64,000 nt of DNA from Paragonimus skrjabini miyazakii (lineage: Eukaryota > Platyhelminthes > Trematoda > Plagiorchiida > Troglotrematidae): positions 45,362-109,361 of the forward strand of contig JTDE01001357.1 in the NCBI GenBank assembly GCA_014338405.1, written 5' to 3'. Each line of letters begins with the position of its first letter. The stretch's first letter is position 1. The position numbers were made by a program, and so were the translations under genes. Of the stretch, positions 50,368 to 62,180 are shown piece by piece. The notes beneath the pieces are model-generated. The model was not told the origin of the DNA. It saw only the letters and a list, made by a program, of their open reading frames with translations, and searched no databases.

Positions 50368-50412
50368 GCAATACTGACGAGATCTAATGAGAGTGAAACT
50401 CGAGTTTAGTGC
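50368..50412 (+). ncRNA. Hammerhead ribozyme, type I, weakened (SINE copy 4)
   Basis: Stem I GCAATA pairs with TAGTGC (one mismatch). The core CTGACGA keeps all invariant bases; the changed base is the variable position 7. GAAA lies at 50395-50398. Stem III ACTCGAGT is self-complementary and position 17 is T. Stem II (GATC with GAGT) has a mismatch next to the core, so activity is probably reduced. Confidence 0.65.
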
Positions 50413-50535
50413 TTGCTTTCGAACGGGGCCGTCTGGAAAGTCTATGGGAATGCGACAGCTGCTATCAATCGTGACCGACATTTAATCTAAACGAAGCTAA
50501 AATCCCCTAATACTCACCAGTGATCTACAGTAATC

Positions 50536-51229
50536 TATGTGAATACAAGAGTTTCTGTAAACTTATCTGTCAGAACTCTGATGGGTCACAACATCCATCG
50601 GGATGTTAGCCTAAACTTAATTACTGGAACAAAACTATAAACTGGAAATTCGCTCTTAATGAAACTAATTAGGCGCGCCTACTTTTTGTCGGTAACCATG
50701 GGAAAATCGCCCTTAAATCAACCTGAATATCAAGGAATCTATACACTATGATCATTCCTTAATTGCAGATTATATGGGCGACCTAGAAAAGATGGGCGTA
50801 AGTAAATGAAAGTTTAATGATGTACCGGAAAGGGGTTGAAGCAAAACTCGTAGGAGTTTTCAAAGTCAAACGTGCTGTAAATGAAGTAGATAAAGCCAAC
50901 ATCTCATAGGTATTGCCGACAGTTACTTGTTGGTCAAACTATCCTGCAATTATGGTTGGATGACCTGACTTGTATGGCTCTCTCAAAATCTACAGAAGCT
51001 TTGACGTACCTCTCTGACTTATTGTAGTGGTTCGAGGTATACTCTGTTGTTACTTGGCTTTAATCAACCAAATAGTGTTACTCAAACGGGGTGTTGGTCC
51101 TCACTTCTGAACACTTTACTTACTACTAATTTACTGTTAACATATTTTAGTTAATATTTTTTATTTGTAGTATTGATAGGTATTTTTGCTCGTTGATTAT
51201 TTCAGAAGAGACCTGCTTGCGAAAAACCT
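50536..51229. other. No recognisable gene
   Basis: Only a small 7 bp hairpin (AACATCC/GGATGTT, near 50592). No frame of interest. Confidence 0.45.
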
Positions 51230-51312
51230 GTGGTTCGGCCGGATTCAAACCAGTGACAGAAACAGCGTACACGAATACGACAACTATCTTACCAGCTGAG
51301 TTGTTAAACCAC
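51230..51312 (-). other. tRNA-like sequence, pseudogene or second SINE head
   Basis: Read on the minus strand, 83 bases fold like a tRNA: ends GTGGTT and AACCAC pair, ACAACT/AGTTGT form a D arm around a loop with GG, CGTA/TACG form a short anticodon arm with a 6-nt loop, and CTGG-TTTGAAT-CCGG forms a T arm. The B box GTTTGAATCC is good. The loop size and extra length argue against a working tRNA. A tRNA-derived SINE unrelated to the hammerhead family is the likeliest origin. The plus-strand frame across it (51193-51456) is not considered a gene. Confidence 0.5.
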
Positions 51313-51751
51313 CCCGGGAGCTCGGAGGTTACACGTTTGGACCCTGTTACTCTGTCATGCTACTATCTTATATGGGATTCATCAAGTGTCCTAAGAAATG
51401 CAAAGGATTCTGCCGGAACTGTTTTATCTGATGTTTTAGCCCATCCATTAAGTTAAACCTAGAATAAAAGTATGCACATTGCGAGAACAACAAAACGCAC
51501 ACAAACATAATTGAAAATCTAGAATGATAGTGATCAGTAGACAAAGTTATCGAGCGAATTAGTTGTCAGAAATGCTCGCGGCATCGTTATTCTTCAGTAA
51601 TTTCAAATGAAGCATAAAGCAGAATCATAGCGTTTTCCAATCTGTCGTACTACGTTGTGTGCATTTCAAACCCCCGTAGGAAATTGTTATATCATACCAG
51701 ACGATAGAGTGGTGCTATGAACATCAGCTCCTGTTGTAACAGGCCTATGCA
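51313..51751. other. No recognisable gene up to the assembly gap
   Basis: Nothing readable. The octamer GACGATAG occurs about 50 bases before the gap and again as the first bases after it, which may reflect a local duplication collapsed at the gap. Confidence 0.4.
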
Positions 51752-51851
51752 NNNNNNNNNNNNNNNNNNNNNNNNNNNNNNNNNNNNNNNNNNNNNNNNN
51801 NNNNNNNNNNNNNNNNNNNNNNNNNNNNNNNNNNNNNNNNNNNNNNNNNNN
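51752..51851. other. Assembly gap of 100 N
   Basis: Exactly 100 consecutive N, the conventional size for a gap of unknown length. Open frames spanning it are artefacts. Confidence 0.99.
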
Positions 51852-53443
51852 GACGATAGCCACATTAAGCCAAGATTAAGTGCTTTGGCTCGCCCGCATT
51901 GATTCACAAATGCTTCTTACGAAAATTCACAGCAACCCATTGAAATACAACCTTTCTCACGCTGATTTCGCACACTCATCTAAATTTTTAATGTTTGGTT
52001 TACCTTTAGTTATCGTATAGCAGCTTGTGACTCATTCGCAAATATGAGGTCAAGTCTGATGTGGTAGATCGGCGAGAGAATGCGTGACTGTTTTACTGTC
52101 ACGTATCCAAGTCACCAAATTTACTTAACGATATACCGGACCACCCGATCAAGGGGTGGAAATGAACACTACATAAGACCGCATCAATTAGGTTTGGCTT
52201 TCAACCGTTTTGTATTTTCCTTATGAGATATTCGTTATTTGGTGTCTATCTCGCGACTTACCAGCTGTCGTACGTGGTTTGCCGGCTTGTATTTGGATTA
52301 CATCATTGAATGCCAGTGAGAGAATACAATTCGGAGTCACAGTCTAACATACTGATTCATAACCGTGAAAAATAGCTGAGAATGGTAGGGTGGCTTTAGA
52401 TTGATTCTCGTCACTTAATGAAATCGCTCGTTACTCATCAATCATCAGCAGACCAGATTTCTGAACACTTACGTATTCAATGGTGGAAGGATCAGTCACC
52501 TCTTCAACTGATTTGCTTCAGTATAACATCCTTTCAAGAGGAGTGGGGTTTAACAGAGTTATCTCCCTTGAACTAATAAGGTAGCCCATGCATCTAAATA
52601 GTTGGGTTGCATAAAAGTGTCAGCAAGTGTTTTTTTTAAATGAACCCGTACACACAACGAAGATCAGACTAGAGTCTTTTCACGATCGGTTTTTACGACC
52701 AAGGATTAGATGGAATTGAACAGTAGACAATCAAGTAGTATAATCAACATTCTCTAGAATTTGAACGTAATCTTAGATATGGTATACAGCTTTCCCTTCC
52801 ACAGAAGGTACTCAGGGTAGTAAGAGATCTGTTCCCATTAAAACGATCATCTCCATAGTCTGTGACTTTTGGCCCGTTCCTTTAATCTAATTTGGTTGGA
52901 GGTAATCCAACTGAATAGGCAGAAAATGTTTTGGCCGCTTTCAAAATGTCGCTGAGGGCTGGTAACTGTGGCTTTCAGATGACACCAACGTTTTGAAACA
53001 ACCGGTACGCTTTCAGGCGGGAGAAACCGAACGTAGGTTGGACAAGTATGTACTATCCAGAAATCAGGGTTGAACCCAGCTTACATTTAGAAAAATTTTC
53101 TCGAACTTGCAGAAAAAAACTGTTGCTGTTTCAGTCAGTTTTACAAGCACTTCTCTACTTTTTCGTTGATTTATTATTCATTAGGACTTCTTTCTTCGTC
53201 GTGTTATCAAGCAACCCTTTAGTGATATTTGTTGTCTGTCGCTCTCTGGTGTTCGTCGTTACGTTGAAGAAGACTGTACCTGAAACTGACGACTTAGCCA
53301 ACTCACCGGATTTGTGACTAATTTCATACATTAAAATAAGAAGCAACAGAGTGAACGTCATCACATGGTGCGTCAGAGAAACGGATGCGGGTAAAATTAT
53401 GTGTACAATGATATAACGCACCTTTCCTTGCCAAAACGTTCTA
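51852..53443. other. No recognisable gene
   Basis: Short frames only. The plus frame 53048-53317 and its antisense partner have hydrophobic stretches but no recognised family. Confidence 0.4.
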
Positions 53444-53806
53444 TTACGGCTTGACTGTTATACCCGGATCCCTGCTGTGCGGCTTCACCCAGTCTACTTG
53501 CGCGGTGTCAGGAAGAACACGACTGTGAAAAAGCACGCCGTATTGCCGACTACCAGTCCGACAAACGAATGAAATGCCTGTAAATATATAGTATGAAATA
53601 GTGACCAAATATGACCATTTACTTGTTGAACCACTGTCCGCTTGTTCAGGCCACTTCGCGACCAAGTGGCCAAGTAGGGCCGATTCCATTGCCGTTGCGC
53701 TCTGATTGGTTCCTCGGGCTAGCGCGACACCCACGCTCACTTTCACGCCTCCTCCTAGTTGGTCCGACGTGCCCCTCAGTGTTATGTTGAGGACTGATTT
53801 TATCAA
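53444..53806 (-). other. GC-rich 120-codon frame, likely a repeat
   Basis: The minus strand is open for 120 codons from an ATG in a patch clearly richer in G+C and CpG than its surroundings. Its first third is Gly/Val/Ala-rich. The DNA holds an inverted CCAAT box (CTGATTGGTT) and a near-palindrome CACTTCGCGACCAAGTG. Weak similarity to 42258-42300 suggests a dispersed repeat, possibly an element promoter region. No protein family is recognised. It could also be a CpG-rich promoter with a chance frame. Confidence 0.25.
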
Positions 53807-56800
53807 CCGTCATCGATGATTAGATTGTTTTGATGAGTTCGTCTCTTAACATACAAACAATCAGAAATACTAGAACCTAAATGGAGGTCAAACCAATGAA
53901 GACAGCGACAGCAAAGAAGAATTCAGACTAGACGATGATATTGTGTTGTACGGAGTTTTCTTTCCAGAGGCGACTTCAGCAAAAGGAGTAAAACTGTTTG
54001 CCCTTTCAAGGAGTAGGGGGCATATGTTTTTAATAACTCGCCTAACCTTTGTACGCTTAGTTTAATGGAAATGAATAAAACGAGCGGTATTTAACTTTCT
54101 TTACGTAATAGCGGCAGTTATTGACCTGACTACATACGTGACAAGTTCAGAACGGCGATTAAGATACACGTACAGACGAACGCATTGGGTGTACGGTGAC
54201 AGGTTTATTGTGATAGATCAACTGTACAAACAGCAACCTGTCAATTTCGGATGAATCCATTCGAACCCCTGCAAGTCTAAAACCCTGTGCTTTACATAAT
54301 ATAGTCTTTCCTAGAACAGAACTGTCAAACAACTCATTCGAGGAGCCAACTTATCTGAAATTTATTGGTTAAAAATATCCGTTAGGTAGATTACTACTAA
54401 CGCATTAAATATTAGTAGATGAACAGTATTATCCTTTGGGTATGAGTTTTTAGAAACCGATTGTCTTTTTAGTTAATGTGTTTATAGACGCTAGTATATT
54501 TAGTTAGCATATTTAGCCATTTTCCTTCACTATTTTCGTAGACCTCGAAAATGTACTGGAGTCAAGTGAGAACACGTCTCATGAGATTTGAATTGTACGT
54601 AAAATTGTTTCTCTTGTTCCCCTCATTAACATTCAGCATTCTAATGTTGAATTTTGTTGGTAACCAGAGAATGAAAGCAACGGCTTTCAGAAAAAGATCT
54701 GTAAAATTAAAACTCGAATAGTGCACTACCCTGATTATCGTTTGGGAACTTCCGTTGCACCATATACAGGCTACTATCAAATATTTATTCTTACATACTA
54801 TAGTTTTCCAACTCATTCATTTTCTCGTAAATGCGACACACATAACACTGATGGGCAACCGGGGTTTCCAGTTGACCACTCATTCTGTTTTCTCATAGCT
54901 TATGACAAACTGTACACTCAAACTGTCAAGAAGACGAAGTTAAGTACGAACTATTAAATGTTCTGTCTATTGGTGATGAGATATGGAGCCTTGGCCATAA
55001 AGTTCGTAACCCTTTCACAGAGCATTCCGTTATTAGATCTCTTTAATCTTACCAAATTATAAACCGAATGTCTAAGATAGATTTTGACTGGTATGTTGCC
55101 ATTTAGATTTCAGTGAAGAAATCATAGCAGTTCAAACTTCGACCATAAATGTTTGTTTCCATACTTTTAAGCGCATCTTTCATAAGAGAATTCGCAAGAA
55201 TAAACCGAATCGGAAAGCGACATCTAGTTATGTCTTCAACTGACTGTCACAAATGTTGTTACCATGGTAAAAGGAAAATGACTACACAATCTCAGCGTAA
55301 CTGCCTGAGCTTGATAAACAGAACTGTCCACACCTCCATTTCGGAGAGAAATAATTCAATCTTTCTATGCAAACCACCTCTATGCCACGAATGTTTTGCT
55401 GTCGTTTATCTCGGTCAAAGTTGAATCTCAAATTTTCGTTGGGATATGTGAATGCAAACCTCACAACGAAAATCTTTTCGCAATATGTAGTGACAGTGTT
55501 TTCGAGAGGGCGAATATGAAGCTTTAGGAATGTATGAGCGGTTTACAGTCTGTTAAGTATATGACTGAATTCGACACTAAAAAGTGTACCAGCCCCATGA
55601 TGCGTAACGTTCAATTATATTTTAGACGATTTTGCGAATCAATTTTTACCGTGAAAACAATTATGCATCACCTCGTTTTACACAGTCACCTCGTGAATGC
55701 ACAGACCATTTTAGAGCTGACAGAAATAGTGTTAGTCTGTACATGAAAAAAGTATACGTGATGTTTTCGTGTTTCACACCCAAAATTTAAGCATCATGGC
55801 CAATTATGATAACGTAGAAAAGTTTCAGACTGAAAACTACTTTAAACGTTTCAACCAGTATACCGTATACAAATAATGAACGCACCCTGTGAGACAGATG
55901 AAGTTTGAGTGTTGGTCTCTTATCACTTGCGGTATCTCTGCTAAATGAAAAAGAACTAAGTTGAACTGAGGTTGAGAAACATATCTTTGGAAAATGTTTT
56001 ATTCAATCATTACATCACTAAAATATGTGTAATGTAAATCCACTAAAATGCAAAGTAAATGAACTACTGTTGAAGGTCGAGGAAGTAAACCGGTTGAGAA
56101 ATGTAGTCAGTGTCCTTCTGGTAGTAATTACCGTGGTTGTCGACATGTGGGAGAACAGTCGTCCAAAATAACTCGTTGACTTGAGTAAACCTCATATCGT
56201 TACAGCACAAACTAACGTAATCGAATTTCGATCGGTTCATCGGTTGCGACGTTGCAACTGCGCAGTGACAACAGTTGTACTTTGGGCGCTCATTTGATGA
56301 CCACAAACAACATACTAAGGATCATTCTGTGTTTCGCGTTCAACAGATGTTCCACCTTGGCGCCACTTATCTACCTAATGACTCCGATTCTAAGCCAAAA
56401 TGGTTGATTTTAATCTAAGTACCCCTTGGCGTATCTGTTATATACTCCACAACACAGCCACAGGATAATTAGGAAACATCCACAGTTCAAACAGATACAG
56501 ACACCGCATTTACCTTAAGTTACAGAATACGATTTCTGGTGAGCCAAGTTTGTGATCCTACTGTTGAAAACATTCTAATTAGTGCAGTGCAGAGCGTATA
56601 ATTGGGAAAGTATTCCAATGAAATGCTTTCGTAGGGCATGCTATTGGAGATAGATCACTTCTATAATCTGACTATCTGATAACAGTAACATTCGATAGTA
56701 TTTTACACAATGCATTTATTCGTTTAGCGATCTTCTTTCATTGAGCGGACAGTTGTTAATTAGCATCGTTGAATAAATCTTGTGACTCTTTGCCTGTTGT

Positions 56801-57267
56801 GTCAAATAAATTGCCGCTTTTGTTGCTACGCAAAGGGGCTTTTGAAGTTGGTGCAGTGTACTCTATGGGTCGACTTTTTAACATCTGTCGGATTAATCGA
56901 CCTTTGGATTGTCTGGTTGAGGCATCATTCAAACGATGAAACAACTTCTTCATTTCAATTTCGAACGGTAAACTCGACGAAACAGCTTTATACAGACTAT
57001 CTGTTATTGGAACTATATAGCAGTAGTAAATATTAGCGTCTACGATTGAGTTATTTACCGTTAAGATGTTAGCACGTCAAAGTCCAAGAGGATGCGATAA
57101 CCACTTTACACAACTGTAAACAAAACAATCTGTTAAACAAAAATTGTATGTTAGATTAGCACAATAGAAGTGATACGGATGAAAGTTTCCACGTAAATTC
57201 AGATGCATATGATGATTTCAATTGACCTGCAAAGAAGTTTTCAAAACAACTTGTGTGAGCCAAATAG
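53807..57267. other. No recognisable gene
   Basis: Frames 55149-55424 (Cys/His-containing), 55534-55746 (plus) and 56064-56306 (minus) were read and none matched a family I know. Confidence 0.4.
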
Positions 57268-57543
57268 TTTTTCATCCAGTTGCATGGGAATTGTGAGCTG
57301 AGCAAACACTATACTCTGCGGCTTTACTGTATGCCTAATTGCACTCGCAGTGAAATTCTTAAACGTTTTGGTGATCTAAAAATAATTGACAAATTTTTTC
57401 CCAAATTTTTCGGTCATAATTCTGGCATGGTTTATCGAAACATGAACGCCGGAAAACGCCACAAAGTTAGTACACCTACACTGCCGCCGTATGGTTTTGC
57501 TACTGTGTCACAAAAAACCTTATCCTGGGGTTCACACCCTTAG
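57268..57543 (+). pseudogene. J-domain-like frame, possible exon or pseudogene (weak)
   Basis: A frame open from 57268 follows a good acceptor (AGTTTTTCATCCAG, ending 57279). Residues read KHYTLRLYCMPNCTRSEI, then LKRFGDL, then MNAGKRHKVS. This recalls helices I-II of a DnaJ J domain (HY..L...P.C...EI...F..L) and the later I-N-A segment, but the essential HPD tripeptide is replaced by FFPK and the spacing is two residues too long. If related, it is a decayed copy unable to stimulate Hsp70. A chance frame remains likely. Confidence 0.2.
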
Positions 57544-59345
57544 TAACAAAGGTCTCAGTGGTATGTAGCAACGAACTATGTCAAATTAGTAAATCAATTG
57601 AAGTAGTTTAATGACTTACACTCGGCGAACTGCATTCGAAAAATTGGCTGATCTTGCGTTCATTATCCTCATGTCTAAGGGAGTGGAATATTGTGTGTGT
57701 GTGTTTAAGAAACATGCTTTTACATGGGATTCTGTGGAATGAGTTGTTGTGATAGGTGAACACGGTGATAACCTTTTCCATTCAGCAGAAACTGGTGAGA
57801 AAACATTGAGCGAACTCCGGTTAACATTATTCAGTACATGATGCAACAACACTGATCTTTCAGATGTTACCTACATCCTTTCTGCGGTATGGTGGTTTGC
57901 TGGAAAGCGGAGCTAATGGCAGACGATAACTGGATTCGGTTGCTACTTCTACTACTTTGGCGTCTTATACTTCAACCAGAGCGACAGTTGATCATGACGT
58001 TAACAAAGTTTTCTCCATTTCGCAACTTTGATTTCAGGCTTTGGCATTCTACCGTAACTCAACCGACTGAGCAGTAAGCATCAACGTACTTCTTCGATAT
58101 GCACTGTTTTGTCACGGCACCGACCTACAGAACACGGATCCAAGTTTAATATGTAGTGCTGTATTTGTATATGTGAGAAAATTGCGTTGATTCGCAAGAC
58201 ACCCTGAAGAGGATGAGCTGGTGGCGACCGCTCTGTAAGCTCTGTAACATACTGTGAAGACTGATGACAACCACATGATCACCAATCTGAATTTTTGAAT
58301 TATATTGAGGATTATAAACAAGTTAATCTCGTTCTGTAGTTTTTTTGCCGCGACCTATTGTTTTAAATGTAAAGCTACACGGTAAGTTACGTTGCACATG
58401 TTAGGCGCTGGAAAAAATCTGATCACTGAAGTAGGCTATGCAAAACCAGGGTAATGTGGTATTATGTTTCACAAAATGTCATTAGCACCCGTCATGTATT
58501 GTTCCGTATTGTTAAAGAATAGCAAGTCGGATAATCGGCTCAGTTGGCATGTAACTTAATCACCATGGATTTGTACTTGGGTGTTTCAGTCTGGACGTTT
58601 CCCCGAACTGTTTCTTGATATTGTTTGTGATCGAATTTTTCATCTCTGATAAGATGTTCATGGTGGATGTGGCCAGTGTTGCAGTTTTGTTATGTAAAAA
58701 GACAATTTCACCGTTCGAAGCGTACACAGCTGACTTGAAAATGCACTCAACAGATGCTTGCTGGTGATCAACCAGATCTGATGCATCCAGTGAGCGGTTA
58801 AGGTAGCAAACTATTTGCTAACTTAAAACGTTTTAACTATCAGTGGGTGAACGTACACAAGTACAGATTTTTAACAACCCCCGACTGACTGTTTATTGTT
58901 AACTGGTTGAGTTTGTTAACTATGATTCTGTTGACTTGCTGAGAAAATTCACGGTTACTTTATGAACATTGCACTTGTCCTGGCTGACCTAGCGAGCATT
59001 TTTATGCTGTTCTGGTGAATGAACAAACTCCTGGTAGAACGTTTGAAGTAGACGCAATGGCGGTCTCTCGGTGTTGGCGTCAGCGGTATGACACATGAAG
59101 GTAAGACTGAACAAAATTCAGCTGGCACAATTCTGATATTCTAGCTGGCTTAACTAACGATAAGCATTGAACTAGTCTGAGCCTAGTATGAATTTCGATA
59201 CATCAGGAAAAGAAGACCTGAAACTGTGGACACAATTGCAGTGTTTTATTTTATTTTGGATCATGAGCACATCATAGATGACAGCGTGTAAAACAGTTGG
59301 TTAACAAGTGTAACTCAGACAGGTGTTGTATGACAGGCGGTTTCG
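57544..59345. other. No recognisable gene
   Basis: Contains a (TG)6 tract at 57692-57703 and unassigned frames 57616-57852 and 58112-58321 (minus). Confidence 0.45.
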
Positions 59346-59369
59346 TTGTGAGTAGTATACTACTCACAA
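59346..59369. repeat. Perfect 24 bp palindrome
   Basis: A self-complementary sequence with no spacer, centred on GTATAC between GTGAGTA and TACTCAC, followed by a partial echo (AAGTAGTATATTACCTACT). It could extrude as a cruciform or bind a symmetric dimer. No gene is linked to it. Confidence 0.85.
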
Positions 59370-61659
59370 GTAGTATATTACCTACTGGCGACATTCAGGA
59401 ACAAAAGGGCAACCTCCGAACGCCAGGAAGACGACGGACAAAAAGAGACTATCGAAATAGTGTGCACGCGCCACGGCAGAAGTTCCACCAAGGCGAATGA
59501 CAATGATGTATGTGAATGCATGTCTGACTTGGAAATAAGTGTGCACGTTTGTGGTTTGACTTTTGACATGACCTATGCGGGAGTTTGCGCAATGAACGAC
59601 GTCTCAGGCCAAGCGTCTCTTGCGGTCGCAACGCAGGTACTGTTCACACTTCGCTCCACTGGTGCTTGAGTCGTGGGTGCCTCACCTGTCTGTTACTTGT
59701 CGGACCAATAACATTAGGCTAGCCAGGATACTCCTGGTTAGCTGCACTCTAATTCACTTGAGTCACACATTGGAAGCTAAAGGTGTCGAACAATCCAAAC
59801 TTGGTTATACTTACATTGTAGGCTTACTGTCAACCTTCAAAGCAAACTTAGGTAGTTTAAATTTCAAGCCACTTTTATCTTTGGAACCGCTGCAGCTGAA
59901 GCTCCTATAATAACTAGCACTTCGAATACTCCAGTGAGTTCATAAGAAATGAAGACTACGTTAGGAAATACCGTTTTCATTTATTCCTCACCGGAGTGTG
60001 CATGTGTCCGTTTATATCATGCTTGCCAAGGGTAAATGTCAACAACAAGCTGTCAGATAATTGAAGTTAAAAAAATTGAATTGAAGGGCAATTACTTAAT
60101 CATATTCACCGCAGGGGTTGTCAAATTGATAACGATATGGCATGCTATCCACAAAGGTTGAACGTGTTTTTGAACGCGTGGTGGCGGATTACGCAGCTTA
60201 CTTGCGATCGTTTGCGAGGAAATTCGAAAGCACACTTTGATTTCTTGGGCTCAATTACAGGGATATCAGTGAGCTGGTTGGAAAACCACTGAAATTCGAC
60301 GTCGTTAGCCAACGAGTTACAACAGCGGTGTGTTCGAAATGAATCTCACCTAGCCTTCCAAGAAAATGCTCCTGGTTTTGCGACCAACACAACCTACCCA
60401 ACCGGAACACATGAAACAGTGAATACAAAAGGAGCTAACACATTTAGGCAGCTTATCAATGAATTATGAGTAACCTATCTGGATGCATCTGATCGAAGTT
60501 CGCATCTGTGCAGCTTTGTGCTAAGTAATCAATAAATCACAAGTTCAGTCAACGCCTATCTGCCGTAATTCAGCGTCTTACAAACGAAGTTCACCCCTAC
60601 CGATGATTGTTAGACTCAAAGTGCTGACAAGGTTATGTTAATTGGCGCGCGTTATGTGGACAACGTTCTCTGCCAAAGTTATCCTTAAAATTGCCGTTTT
60701 AACTTCATATCTGCATGGCTCTTTGTGTTACACTACGAATGGAGTTCTTTATCCATCTAGGAGATTTGATTAGAAATGTCATAAGCTGACCATTCCAAGT
60801 CTTCTTCCTACCAATAACTTTGTAAACTTAACCTACATGACTATCTACTGTGATATCCATGTGGCACAATCGTCCATTGTTCTCGACCTTATATATAAAG
60901 TTTATTTTACAAGTTGTTTCGTTCGCCATAGAAAGTCGACTAACTGGGTGCACACTTTTGTCACCTACGTAATTGTTATCATATAGATATCATCGGTCAA
61001 AAATGCTGTATTTGATAATTCCACGCAACCGTTTTTTCTAACAACACTATGAGAACATCTGGAAATAGTAGGCCTAGTATTGACCCGGATAAAATGTAAC
61101 TCTTCTGTTGGTGTCTTCATTTATCATTCTGAACTATGCATTATTTCTAAGTAGATATTAACTGTTCGAGTGTGTCTTCAAGTAAATTCAGATATAACCC
61201 TATATATTTCCTATACACACAAATTAGGCCAACGCTTTCTTCAAACGACGCGTTCATAAGCAGAGTTGAAAAATGCCCCCCCCCTGCTTTTCACATTCAA
61301 CGCTGCAGTGGAATCAACCAATAATTAACATATCTTTTCGCGAATGTACTAATGATTTTTTCTGTGCGGATTCCAAAAACCTACCCAATTCAACAAAGTT
61401 ACTGCTTTTTATGTGAATCCGTATATACATATGGATTTGTAAATATGTGCTTCTGTCTACACAATGTGACAATTAGTCACTCATGTTTGACTCTCCGGTC
61501 TTAATAAACTAATCCGATAAAATGGAATTAAAGCTCTCTATAACAAAATAGTTAAATCCAATAAAACATTCTGTGTGCTCTTTTTACTGCGAAAGATTTC
61601 TATCATGTACTTGGCACTCATGTTCACAACAATAATTTTGTCAGTAGTATATATGAATT
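59370..61659. other. No recognisable gene
   Basis: A slightly GC-richer stretch at 59380-59700 is open in several frames without motifs. A C9 run lies at 61276-61284. Confidence 0.4.
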
Positions 61660-62065
61660 TGACAGCTCTATGATTTGAGACGCACACATTTTCCTTTCGT
61701 CAATAACGACAGAAATAATATATCACGAGACGGTATCATTTCGTTCACTCTGTTTAGTCTTAAACGTAAAGCATCAGAATACCTAGAGTATGCAAATAAC
61801 AACCACGATAGAAACGGTCAACCACTGGTCTTATACGAAACAAAGGCTGACATCAGTTCCAGAGCAAACAAACTGCATGAGTCAACAATTTATGCACACT
61901 TAAAGCCGGACGGGAGTACCGATTAATCTTCCTTAAGAGAACGCAAACAGTATAGGGTTCTGGTTGCGATAGAGTACTTGAAACGAGTTGGTGTGGTTAA
62001 CAACGTGACCCGATTCAGTGACATGCTTGCCAGTGGAAGAGGTCAAATTTTGGTTCACCTGTTCT
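61660..62065 (-). mobile_element. PLE 3' end, minus strand (partner of 30.3 kb copy)
   Basis: The minus strand from 62046 reads SSTGKHVTESGHVV, SFQVLYRNQNPILFAF, then after a frame change RPALSVHKLLTHAVCLLWN and a stop at 61853. This is colinear with KHIIETGYVV, SFHVLLRYRNPKLLAL and LCVHKPL of 30339-30590. The following 3' region (61853 to about 61660) also matches 30590-30760. The plus-strand frame 61675-61926 is its antisense and is not a gene. The element is cut short at about 62065, where an inverted piece begins. Confidence 0.75.
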
Positions 62066-62180
62066 ATTGCCCTTAGCGCCTGTCCTGAGTATTCTAATAT
62101 TTTACGCTCTTTACTGCAGGCAGTAAACGACACGCATTTTTTACTGGTGAGCTGGATCAAGTACACTCAGTATTTCAAAT
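62066..62180 (+). mobile_element. Inverted PLE 3'-region fragment, head to head with the minus copy
   Basis: Plus-strand CGCCTGTCCTGAGTATTCTA, then TTTTACGCTC, then TGGTGAGCTGGATCAAG match 30655-30764 in the same orientation. The same PLE 3' region therefore appears here inverted relative to its neighbour at 61660-62065. The minus frame 61933-62166 is a chimera across this junction. Head-to-head inverted partial copies are a known arrangement for Penelope-like elements. Confidence 0.65.

Larger units (their letters stand above)
50249..50535 (+). mobile_element. Hammerhead-type SINE, copy 4 (most complete)
   Basis: The fullest copy. Leader TGAGCGCTCGCATATGATAATT, then the tRNA-like head with A box TGGCGCAGTGG (50295-50305) and B box GAGTTCTAGTC (50338-50348), the hammerhead at 50368-50412, and a tail of about 120 bases (GGGGCCGTCTGGAAAGTC, TATGGGAATGCGACAG, CTAAAATCCCCTAATACTCA). 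Transcription would use RNA polymerase III from the internal boxes. There is no coding capacity, so copying must rely on another element's RT. The 3' limit is judged from tail alignments. Confidence 0.85.

Noticed and set aside
51692..51907. Open frames on both strands of about 61-71 codons
   Set aside because: They run through the 100-N gap and are artefacts.
61675..61926. Plus-strand 83-codon frame similar to the minus frame 30520-30756
   Set aside because: Both are the antisense of the PLE endonuclease C-terminus and 3' region. The sense strands give a better protein reading and end at matching stops.
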